This document shows, one piece after another, positions 1 through 5,739 of a stretch of DNA of 6,977 nucleotides (position 1 is the stretch's first letter; each line of letters begins with the position of its first letter). The stretch spans positions 1 through 6,977 of the forward strand of contig JAQGPB010000021.1 in assembly GCA_028293265.1 (NCBI GenBank), in the 5' to 3' direction. The notes beneath the pieces are model-generated. The model was not told the origin of the DNA, made no database searches, and worked only from the letters and a program-made list of their open reading frames with translations. The DNA comes from Pedosphaera sp. (GTDB taxonomy: Bacteria > Verrucomicrobiota > Verrucomicrobiae > Limisphaerales > Pedosphaeraceae). The position numbers were made by a program, and so were the translations under genes.

Positions 1-470
1 TTCGGATAAAACCTCACGCGCGCCACGTCGGCCTCCTTGTAACTGGTAAAATTCACATCCACCATTTCAAGGGTGACCTCGCCGGAAATTTGCGCCGTGT
101 GGGAGGAGTCAGAAGGGTCCTTGGGCACATAACCGCCGGTGGCCGGCGCGGCATCACTGTTCACCGGCGGCGTCGAGCCGGGCACGGTATCCGCCGGGGC
201 CTCAGCCACCTCGATGCGCAGATCCTGCGGGTAAATGCGAAACTCCATGGTCTTGCCCGTCAGAATGGCCTGCGCACGCGCATAGCGGCACTTTTCCATC
301 ACATCCTTCACCGCCTGGGCCATCGGCGCGCGATGCACCATGTCCGAAATCGCCGGATAACTCAGCGCCATCGCAATCACCATGATCGCCACCACCATCA
401 TCAGTTCAATCAGCGTAAACGCTGAGGATTGCGGATTGCGGATTACGGATTGCGGATTGTTGGATGGCAT
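1..470 (-). CDS. Type II secretion / type IV pilus pseudopilin (GspH/FimT-like), 3' end cut by window edge
   Basis: Pseudopilin of a type II secretion or type IV pilus-like machine, made as a prepilin, cleaved and N-methylated by the prepilin peptidase, and assembled into a periplasmic pseudopilus. I translated 156 codons from an ATG at 470; the frame is still open at position 1. A leader of about 17 residues is followed by AFTLIELMMVVAIMVIAMAL (residues 17-36), the classic class III prepilin motif with Glu5 of the mature protein and a hydrophobic helix. The residue before the cleavage site is Ala rather than the usual Gly. After the helix comes a polar globular part containing CRYARAQAILTGKTMEFRIY, the layout of GspH/FimT minor pseudopilins. 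The leader lies in a 7-bp tandem repeat. It is downstream of gspF on the same strand, which supports the role. No strong ribosome binding site precedes the ATG. The same frame stays open upstream to an ATG at 695, so the true start is uncertain. Confidence 0.85.
   Translation of the reverse strand, partial: MPSNNPQSVIRNPQSSAFTLIELMMVVAIMVIAMALSYPAISDMVHRAPMAQAVKDVMEKCRYARAQAILTGKTMEFRIYPQDLRIEVAEAPADTVPGSTPPVNSDAAPATGGYVPKDPSDSSHTAQISGEVTLEMVDVNFTSYKEADVARVRFYP
426..460. repeat. Five tandem copies of a 7-bp repeat in the pseudopilin leader
   Basis: Plus strand reads GGATTGC at 426, 433 and 447, with single-base variants GGATTAC at 440 and GGATTGT at 454, giving five contiguous units. On the coding (minus) strand the unit is GCAATCC. 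Three units equal 21 nt, so the leader peptide shows a degenerate heptapeptide repeat (NPQSVIR, NPQSS). The tract lies between the ATG at 470 and the prepilin cleavage motif. A change of one unit would shift the reading frame. Confidence 0.9.
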
Positions 471-583
471 GAACGCGGCTCTTAACAAACCGCGTGTCTC
501 GGACCCGCCGCGCGCCCGCAAACCAGCAGACTTGCCCAAAACCCCGCAGTAGCAATTGGGGAGCGCGCCCGCCCCGGGCGCAG

Positions 584-605
584 CCAACGGCGCCCTCGCC
601 GTTGG
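584..605. repeat. Perfect 9-bp inverted repeat between gspF and the pseudopilin
   Basis: CCAACGGCG (584-592) is the exact reverse complement of CGCCGTTGG (597-605), with a 4-nt loop (593-596). The hairpin sits in a very GC-rich part of the 224-bp stretch separating the gspF stop from the pseudopilin ATG. No T-run follows on either strand, so it is not a standard intrinsic terminator. It may be part of a dispersed intergenic repeat or an mRNA-stabilising stem between operon genes. Both of these readings are inference. Confidence 0.7.
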
Positions 606-694
606 TCCCGCGACGTCCAGATTCACAATAAAGCCGCGCAGTTCCTGCAGGTCGCCGACCCGCGCCTCACCTTGGATTGCGCGCAACAATTTCA

Positions 695-1975
695 TCACTT
701 GGCGATGTTCGAGGTCATCGCGAACATCGCCGAAAGCACGCTCACCAGCAGGAACGCCACGCCGCAGGCCATCACCACGATCATCACCGGCTCGATCATG
801 TTCGTCATCACCTTCAGCGCGATGCTCAACTCATTCTCGTAAGTGTCCGCGATATTGCGCAACGAGCCGGGAACATTGCCCGTTTCCTCGCCGATCTTCA
901 GCAGATCCACCATCAACTGCGGGAAAATTTTACTGCGCGCCAAAGGTTGCGCCAGCGTCTTGCCATCCGTCACATCCGACCGCGTCTTGGCGATGGCTTC
1001 CTTCACCACGCGATTGGGAATGATCTGCTCCGTGATGCTCAGCGCGGTCAGCACCGGCACGCCGTTTTCCAGCAACGTCGCCAGCGTGCGCGCGAACTGG
1101 CCGAACAAATTCAGCCGCACCGCCTTGCCGAACACCGGCATCGTCATCGTCCATTGATCAATCTTCCGCTTGCCCTCCTCCGTCGCCTGGAAACGCCGGA
1201 TGACAAACACAATGATCATCACCGTCAAAATCATCACCCACCAGAAATGGCTGAAAATGTAGCTGATCTTCATCAAGATGCGCGTCGCCAACGGCAGCTC
1301 GATGTTCATCCCGTTGAAGATTTCCATGAACGTCGGCAGCATTTTCGTCATGAACAAAAACATGATGATCGCGCCGATGCCCGTCACGAACGCCGGATAA
1401 ATCAGGGCCGAACTGAACTTCGACTGCACCTGCGCGAACCGCTCGAAATGGTCCGCCAAGCGCCGCAGCACATCCACCAGCGCGCCGCTCTGCTCCCCCG
1501 CCCGCACCATGTTCACGTAAAGATCGGAAAAAATATGCTCCTGCTTCGCCATGGCATCCGACAAACTTTTCCCCTCCATCACCTCCTGCTTGAGGTCCCG
1601 GCTCACCGACGCCGGAATCCCCTTCGATTCCAGATGCGTCATGCTGTTCAACGCCACCGTGAGCGGCATCCCCGAATTCAGCAAATTCGCCAACTGCTGT
1701 GTGAAAGTGGAAAGTTCCTGAAGTTTCGGTTTCCGCTTTTTCTTTATGAAATTGCGCAACGCCGGCGGCAACAACGACGAAAAGTCCCTTTTTTCCCCGC
1801 TTGGCTTCTCGGCCGCCGCCGCCGCCGCCACGCCGCCCTTCGACGCATCCACCACGATGGGAAACAGCCCCAGCCGTTCAATTTGGACCAATGCGGCCGA
1901 GCGATCCGCCACATCCACCACACCCTGAACAGTTTCACCCGAGCGACGACGAGCCTTATAAGCAAATTGCGGCAT
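695..1975 (-). CDS. gspF: Type II secretion / type IV pilus inner-membrane platform protein GspF/PilC
   Basis: Polytopic inner-membrane platform protein that links the secretion ATPase to pseudopilus assembly. The 426 residues are close to full length for the family. Order of parts: an N-terminal region MPQFAYKARRRSGETVQGVV (1-20) typical of GspF; a low-complexity linker with six alanines (50-55, from a GCC run at 1812-1829); a first T2SF domain (about 88-213) with FTQQLANLLNSGMPL and RAGEQSGAL; membrane segments near 190-213 and 237-259; a second T2SF domain (about 290-415) with FARTLATLLENGVPVLTAL and IGEETGNVPGSL; and a final membrane helix near 393-418. The duplicated domain and three membrane helices fit GspF/PilC. 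The ATG at 1975 begins the expected MPQFAYKA start, although its best upstream purine tract is 17 nt away. A pseudopilin follows downstream; the ATPase gene is not in the window. Sequence alone does not separate GspF from PilC firmly. Confidence 0.95.
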   Translation of the reverse strand: MPQFAYKARRRSGETVQGVVDVADRSAALVQIERLGLFPIVVDASKGGVAAAAAAEKPSGEKRDFSSLLPPALRNFIKKKRKPKLQELSTFTQQLANLLNSGMPLTVALNSMTHLESKGIPASVSRDLKQEVMEGKSLSDAMAKQEHIFSDLYVNMVRAGEQSGALVDVLRRLADHFERFAQVQSKFSSALIYPAFVTGIGAIIMFLFMTKMLPTFMEIFNGMNIELPLATRILMKISYIFSHFWWVMILTVMIIVFVIRRFQATEEGKRKIDQWTMTMPVFGKAVRLNLFGQFARTLATLLENGVPVLTALSITEQIIPNRVVKEAIAKTRSDVTDGKTLAQPLARSKIFPQLMVDLLKIGEETGNVPGSLRNIADTYENELSIALKVMTNMIEPVMIVVMACGVAFLLVSVLSAMFAMTSNIAK

Positions 1976-1985
1976 AAATGAGCAT
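1956..1985 (-). CDS. Possible 9-codon leader peptide overlapping the gspF start
   Basis: A strong purine tract AAGGGGG (1999-1993 on the minus strand) stands 7 nt before an ATG at 1985, whereas the gspF ATG at 1975 is poorly spaced from it. The 1985 ATG opens MLIYAAICL and stops with TAA at 1958-1956, inside gspF and in another frame. Ribosomes ending there could re-initiate at or near the gspF start, which would couple the two. It could equally be a chance short frame, or the purine tract may serve gspF by itself. Confidence 0.22.
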   Translation of the reverse strand: MLIYAAICL

Positions 1986-2136
1986 GACCTGACCCCCTTA
2001 TTTAACCGTACCCGCCCAAAAGTTGCACGCTAAATAGCACCCGCCGGGTCAAAGCAAGTCATGCGGCCCACCGCAAAATTCCCTAAAAAATCCGAAACCG
2101 CCCACCCCACAATCATCAACTCCTTTATCATCCCGA

Positions 2137-2165
2137 TTGACAAACTCCCGCCCGCACCTTATAAA
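2137..2165 (+). promoter_or_regulatory. Near-consensus sigma-70 promoter for the HAD phosphatase gene
   Basis: TTGACA at 2137-2142 is a perfect -35 box. TATAAA at 2160-2165 matches five of six -10 positions, and the spacer is exactly 17 nt. Transcription would begin near 2171-2173, giving a leader of about 78 nt before the ATG at 2250. The region lies between divergently oriented genes, so a promoter is expected here. Confidence 0.7.
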
Positions 2166-2169
2166 CATC

Positions 2170-2192
2170 CGTCCGCCAAAACCCGGCGGACG
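2170..2192 (+). promoter_or_regulatory. Hairpin at the predicted 5' end of the HAD-gene mRNA
   Basis: CGTCCGCC (2170-2177) and GGCGGACG (2185-2192) form a perfect 8-bp stem with a 7-nt loop. It coincides with the transcription start predicted from the upstream promoter, so the transcript would begin in or at a stable stem. A smaller perfect stem, CCGGC/GCCGG with loop ATCA (2214-2227), lies just before the start region. There is no riboswitch-like architecture that I recognise. An mRNA 5' stabiliser or an operator is possible. Confidence 0.5.
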
Positions 2193-2249
2193 TTCCCCTG
2201 TGAGTTTTGCTAACCGGCATCAGCCGGGGACTTGCTATTTTTACATCCT

Positions 2250-3167
2250 ATGAAAACAGGCTATCTAATTGATATGGACGGAGTTATATACCGCGAAAAC
2301 CGGCTTATCCCCGGCGCGGCAGATTTTGTGCGCGCCTTGCAGGCCACCAGCACTCCGTTTCTCTTTCTCACCAACAATTCCGCGCCCACGCCCGAAGATT
2401 TGGCGGTGCGCCTCAAACATCTCGGCATCGGCGGCGTCTCCGCGCGCCATTTTTACACCTCGGCCCTGAACACGGCCGATTTTCTCAGCGAAACCCATCC
2501 GGGCTGCACGGTGTTCGTCATCGGCGAAGGCGGCTTGCTGGCCGCCTTGCACGAGCGCAAGATCGCCAGCGACACCATTCGTCCCCATTACGTCGTCGTC
2601 GGCGAAGGCGCGGCCAGCATGGAACGCCTGGCGAAGGCGCACGAATGCATCGAGCGCGGCGCGCGCCTGCTGGCAACCAACCCCGACAATTGGTGCCCGG
2701 TATCGAGCGAGCAAACGCGCCCCGGTGCGGGGGCGACGACCGCATTCCTGGAATCCAGCACCGGGCGGCGCGCCTATTATCTCGGCAAACCGAACGGCTA
2801 CATGTTCTACCAGGCGCGCCGGCGGCTCACGAGCGTGGCCGGCCAGGAAGTCGAGCAGGTTGTCATGATCGGCGACACGATGGAAACCGACATTCGCGGC
2901 GCGTTTGAAGCCGGGATGCAGGGCTACCTCGTGCTGAGCGGTTCAACCCAGTTCGAAGGCCTCGGCGACTACGTTTATCAGCCCACGCGCGTTCTGCAAA
3001 CCGTCGGCGATCTGATCCAGGAAATCAACACCGGCCAGCCGGGCGATTCCAAGCTCAGCCCGGCGCTTTCACAATCCGAAGTTCACAGCGGCCGCCATGG
3101 ATTGCGTCACCAGACCGATATTTTTGCCTTTCACAAACCGCGCCCGCGCCCGGCCATGACGAAATAG
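2250..3167 (+). CDS. HAD-superfamily hydrolase, subfamily IIA (NagD/4-nitrophenylphosphatase-like)
   Basis: Predicted cytosolic, Mg2+-dependent phosphatase of the HAD-IIA (NagD, phosphoglycolate/nitrophenyl phosphatase) group; the substrate cannot be read from the sequence. All four HAD motifs are present: DMDGVIYR with nucleophile Asp8 and acid/base Asp10, LTNNS (40-44), Lys180 in LGKPN, and GDTMETD (208-214). Between motifs II and III lies the C2-type cap, with VVVGEG and ATNPDNWCP where NagD proteins have NPD. Residues 158-163 read PGAGAT, also usual for the group. I chose the ATG at 2250 because MKTGYLIDMDGV matches the family's N-terminus. An in-frame TTG at 2232 would add six residues and has no better ribosome site. 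The 305 residues exceed the usual 250-260 by a C-terminal tail (about 262-305) that is Ser/His/Pro-rich and ends HKPRPRPAMTK. Confidence 0.92.
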   Translation: MKTGYLIDMDGVIYRENRLIPGAADFVRALQATSTPFLFLTNNSAPTPEDLAVRLKHLGIGGVSARHFYTSALNTADFLSETHPGCTVFVIGEGGLLAALHERKIASDTIRPHYVVVGEGAASMERLAKAHECIERGARLLATNPDNWCPVSSEQTRPGAGATTAFLESSTGRRAYYLGKPNGYMFYQARRRLTSVAGQEVEQVVMIGDTMETDIRGAFEAGMQGYLVLSGSTQFEGLGDYVYQPTRVLQTVGDLIQEINTGQPGDSKLSPALSQSEVHSGRHGLRHQTDIFAFHKPRPRPAMTK

Positions 3168-3218
3168 ATTTATCACAGGGTTGTGTTTAAATTTGTCCAG
3201 CCCTGCTGGTTTCGAGCA

Positions 3219-3246
3219 CCATCGGGTCGGAATGAGGCTTCGATGG
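3219..3246. promoter_or_regulatory. Inverted repeat upstream of the LamG-like gene
   Basis: CCATCG (3219-3224) and CGATGG (3241-3246) are exact reverse complements 16 nt apart, within the 151-bp gap between the phosphatase and the LamG-like gene. An AT-rich stretch with TAAAAT (3262-3267) follows, but no acceptable -35 box is found at the right distance. The repeat could be an operator or could be chance. Confidence 0.2.
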
Positions 3247-3318
3247 GACTTGTAAACTGGATAAAATGTGGAACTTTAATGGAGACCCTGCCCGTTAAAA
3301 TTAAACGCTGTCTATCGA

Positions 3319-4203
3319 ATGAATGTTGTAAAAGGGCGCGTGAGTGCTGGCTTGCTTGCCGGTTTTCTATTATCCGTCTTGGTGACCGGTGCGTCAGCCC
3401 AATCCAACCTTCTGGCTGATTTCAAATTGAAGAGCGACGGAACCGATGCTCTGGGCAACTGTCCGCCGATGTCCTTGAACAATGTTTCCTTTGCCAATGG
3501 CGCCCTTCAGCTTCCCGCCGGAAATTACGTCGCTGCGGCCACGATAAATGGTTTCTCCTACAATTCTTTCACCGTCGCCGTGGATTTCAACCCCACGGAC
3601 CTGTCCACTGCGCATGAAACGATTCTTACAGGCGGCCCGTTATACCGCTGGCTGGGTTTGATCACCGATGGCGATGGGCATCTGGAAATCTACTTTAACA
3701 ACCGGAATCTTCTGTACAGTTTTACCAACAGCATCCAGACGAACGCATGGCACACCCTCTTCTGCTCGGTTGATCTGCCATCACAAACGGTGGTCACCTT
3801 TCTCGATGGCCAGCATCTGCCGGACATCAATCTGAGCAGCTTCACCTTTGATGTGATCGGCACTCCCGATGAAGAAGAAGATAAAGCCTTCTCGTTCGTG
3901 GATGACGGCGACGCAATTCCCTTTTATGGGGCGGCTGCCAATCTGCGGGTTTACAACCGGGCGCTGAGCGCAGCCGAAATTGCCTCCCTGATGGTTCCCA
4001 CGCTTTCGCTGCAACTTTCCGGACAGTCGGTATTAATTTCCTGGCCGGTCAGTGCCAACGGCTACCAGCTTCTATCCACGTCCGCTCTGGCTCCTCCGGT
4101 GAGCTGGACCACCAACAGCGCCAGCCCCCTGCTTATTGGAAGCCAAAACGTCATAATCGAAAGCATGGACGTTGAGCGCTTTTATCGGCTGAAAAAATTC
4201 TGA
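3319..4203 (+). CDS. Secreted LamG-like (concanavalin A-like) domain protein
   Basis: Predicted exported protein of 294 residues. A signal peptide covers residues 1-27: basic start MNVVKGR, hydrophobic core AGLLAGFLLSVLV, and an ASA-Q cleavage site (25-28). Residues about 30-226 form a LamG/concanavalin A-like jelly-roll: GALQLPAGNYVAAA, FTVAVDFNPTD, TNAWHTLFCSVD and the closing NLRVYNRALSAAEIASLM (208-225), a recurring LamG signature. Residues 229-294 are a small beta-rich module (LSLQLSGQSVLISWPVSANG ... ERFYRLKKF) of a kind repeatedly seen at the C-terminus of secreted verrucomicrobial proteins. It is probably an adhesion or carbohydrate-binding protein; no catalytic residues are seen. An acidic insert, GTPDEEEDKA (181-190), lies in the LamG part. 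The ATG at 3319 gives a good signal peptide; the nearby ATG at 3323 is out of frame. No clear ribosome site is seen. It converges on larE. Confidence 0.85.
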   Translation: MNVVKGRVSAGLLAGFLLSVLVTGASAQSNLLADFKLKSDGTDALGNCPPMSLNNVSFANGALQLPAGNYVAAATINGFSYNSFTVAVDFNPTDLSTAHETILTGGPLYRWLGLITDGDGHLEIYFNNRNLLYSFTNSIQTNAWHTLFCSVDLPSQTVVTFLDGQHLPDINLSSFTFDVIGTPDEEEDKAFSFVDDGDAIPFYGAAANLRVYNRALSAAEIASLMVPTLSLQLSGQSVLISWPVSANGYQLLSTSALAPPVSWTTNSASPLLIGSQNVIIESMDVERFYRLKKF

Positions 4204-4209
4204 ACGGAG

Positions 4210-5085
4210 CTACCCGCGTTTGGCAGCAGCGGAATTAAAGGCTTCCAGCTTGGGTTGCGGGCCGACTTCGTTGACGCTGCCGCGGCGATACCCAAGCAAA
4301 TCGAGGGTCACATGCAAGTAGCCAAGCTGCTTCAAAGCCACCGCCACACGGTTGGCAGTGTCGCCGGCGACGAACTTCGGCAGCTCTGCCGGCCCGACCT
4401 CGATGCGCGCCATCTGGCCTTGCTTCAATTCGTGGTGGCGCACGCGGACGTCGTGGAAGCCAAGATCGCGCAAAACGTATTCGGCTTCCTCGATCATGCG
4501 CAATTTCTCCGGCGAAACCGCTTCGCCATAAGGAATGCGCGAACTGAGACAGGCCATCTGCGGCTTGTCGGCCGTGGGCAGCCCAAGCTGCGCGGAGAAC
4601 TCGCGGATCTCGGCCTTGGTGAGCCCCGCTTCCTTCAACGGCGCGCGGACCTGAAATTCCGACGCCGCCTTCGCGCCGGGACGATGATCGCCGATGTCGC
4701 TGTCGTTTTCGCCGTAAGCAATCACCGCAAAACCGCCACTGCGCGCAAGCGGCTCAAGTTCAGTGAAAAGCTCGTGCTTGCAAAAATAGCAGCGATTGTC
4801 GGGGTTCGCGAGGTATTGGGGATTGTTAAACTCCCCGGTCTGGATGACCTTCACCGGAAATTCAAATTGCCGCGCAATGGCCAGCGCCTCCTCCAATTCC
4901 CGGCGCGGCAGGCTCGGCGAATCCGCAATCGCCGCCAGCGATTTTTCACCCAGAACATCCCAGGCCATGCGGGCAAGAAAAACGGAATCCACCCCGCCCG
5001 AGTAGGCGACCAGGCAGGAGCCATAAGAGCGCAGCAGATCGCGGAGTTGGTCGAGCTTGTTCAAAGTCACAGGCAAAACTGCCAC
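4210..5085 (-). CDS. larE: LarE, ATP-dependent sulfur transferase for nickel-pincer nucleotide synthesis
   Basis: LarE adenylates a carboxylate of pyridinium biscarboxylic acid mononucleotide and inserts sulfur, a step toward the nickel-pincer cofactor of lactate racemase (LarA) and related enzymes. It is cytosolic. The 291 residues fit the family. The PP-loop SGGVDS is at 29-34. Three cysteines are notable: Cys99 and Cys102 in DNRCYFCK, and Cys179 in QMACLSSRIPYG. The last aligns with the sacrificial Cys of Lactobacillus LarE; the three together are the signature of LarE proteins that bind a [4Fe-4S] cluster and can act catalytically (family knowledge). The C-terminal motif LDLLGYRRGSVNE (261-273) is also typical. 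The start is GTG at 5085, with a TGA two codons upstream, so it cannot be much longer. No larA, larB or larC is in view. The stop lies 6 bp from the convergent LamG gene's stop, without an evident terminator. Confidence 0.93.
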   Translation of the reverse strand: MAVLPVTLNKLDQLRDLLRSYGSCLVAYSGGVDSVFLARMAWDVLGEKSLAAIADSPSLPRRELEEALAIARQFEFPVKVIQTGEFNNPQYLANPDNRCYFCKHELFTELEPLARSGGFAVIAYGENDSDIGDHRPGAKAASEFQVRAPLKEAGLTKAEIREFSAQLGLPTADKPQMACLSSRIPYGEAVSPEKLRMIEEAEYVLRDLGFHDVRVRHHELKQGQMARIEVGPAELPKFVAGDTANRVAVALKQLGYLHVTLDLLGYRRGSVNEVGPQPKLEAFNSAAAKRG

Positions 5086-5124
5086 TTTTCAGAGGGAATG
5101 TCGAGCAGCGAGAGAACAGCGTGG

Positions 5125-5178
5125 CAGCCTTTCCTGGCTGGCACGGGCAACTTGGCCGTGCCACCGGGCTGCCAGCCC
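5125..5178. repeat. Cluster of nested and tandem inverted repeats in the GAF-larE gap
   Basis: Several perfect inverted repeats are packed together. CAGCC (5125-5129) pairs with GGCTG (5136-5140). GGCTGGCA (5136-5143) pairs with TGCCAGCC (5170-5177). TGGCACGG (5139-5146) pairs with CCGTGCCA (5156-5163). GGGCT (5166-5170) pairs with AGCCC (5174-5178). The arms share bases, so the structures are alternatives: one long stem, or two neighbouring hairpins. GGAAG/CTTCC (5188-5206 area) adds a weaker one. The layout resembles REP/BIME-type dispersed intergenic repeats. There is no T-run, so a standard terminator is unlikely. Copies elsewhere in the genome are expected but cannot be seen here. Confidence 0.65.
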
Positions 5179-5232
5179 GTCGGAATGGAAGGGAGCATCC
5201 GCTTCCCAGCCAGCGTTCCAAAACCCGGAGCA

Positions 5233-5739
5233 TCACCCCGCGTGATTCAACTCGCTGTGCGATTCAAGCTGGCCCACCAACTGCCGCGCCAGAATTTCCA
5301 GCGCGTAAATCTGTTCCCGGCTCAATTGCCGCGGCACGCGGTCCATGATGGAAAGCGTCCCCAACACCGCGCCATCCGCGGCGATCAACGGCATGCCGGC
5401 GAAAAACCGGACCTTGGGCGATGCGGTCACCAGCGGGTCACGCGCCAGCCGCGCGTCCTGCAACGCGTCCGCCACGACCAGCAATTTGCGGTGATCAATG
5501 ATGGCGTCACAAATCGGGAACTCGCGCGCGGCCTCCTTCGCGGTGAGGCCGACCTTGGATTTCAGACGCTGGCCGCGCGCGCCGAGCACGCTCACCAACG
5601 CGATGGGCACGCGACAAATCTGCGCCGCCAGCCATGCCAGATCGTCAAACACCTTCTCCGGCGCGGCGTCCATGATACGGGGCAACACCCCTTCGAACTT
5701 CTTGTTTCTGGCAAAGGGTGCTTCAGCTATATGAGTCAT
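5233..5739 (-). CDS. Stand-alone GAF-domain protein
   Basis: Small cytosolic sensor-type protein of 168 residues consisting almost wholly of one GAF domain (about 22-160), a fold that binds small ligands or serves as a protein interaction module. The order of conserved blocks matches bacterial GAF proteins: FDDLAWLAAQICRVPIALVS (31-50), GLTAKEAAREFPICDAII (64-81), VVADALQDARLARDPLV (88-104), VRFFAGMPLIAADGAVLGTL (110-129) and SREQIYALEILARQLVGQL (140-158). The ligand is unknown. There is no kinase, cyclase, EAL/GGDEF or DNA-binding domain. The ATG at 5739 overlaps the receiver gene's stop by 4 bp (ATGA), which points to translational coupling and a shared pathway. In many proteins this kind of GAF is fused to histidine kinases, so it may feed a kinase encoded elsewhere. 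A structured 147-bp gap separates it from larE downstream. Confidence 0.88.
   Translation of the reverse strand: MTHIAEAPFARNKKFEGVLPRIMDAAPEKVFDDLAWLAAQICRVPIALVSVLGARGQRLKSKVGLTAKEAAREFPICDAIIDHRKLLVVADALQDARLARDPLVTASPKVRFFAGMPLIAADGAVLGTLSIMDRVPRQLSREQIYALEILARQLVGQLESHSELNHAG

Noticed and set aside
90..425. Plus-strand frame rich in His/Arg/Gly
   Set aside because: It is antisense to the pseudopilin, whose prepilin motif is unmistakable.
1812..1829. Six GCC trinucleotides in gspF
   Set aside because: In-frame alanine run in a linker; changes keep the frame, so it is not a phase switch and is common in GC-rich genomes.
677..1981. Long plus-strand open frame of 434 codons opposite gspF
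   Set aside because: Its His/Arg-rich translation is the shadow of the GC-rich gspF gene, which has full family motifs on the minus strand.
2039..2049. Short palindrome ACCCG-C-CGGGT upstream of gspF
   Set aside because: Only 5-bp arms in GC-rich DNA and no clear promoter beside it; likely chance.
3174..3213. Weak stems after the phosphatase gene (CACA/TGTG, CCAG/CTGG) near short T-runs
   Set aside because: Stems of 4 bp are too weak to call a terminator.
3250..3280. TTGTAA and TTTAAT as a promoter for the LamG-like gene
   Set aside because: The spacer is 19 nt and both boxes are weak.
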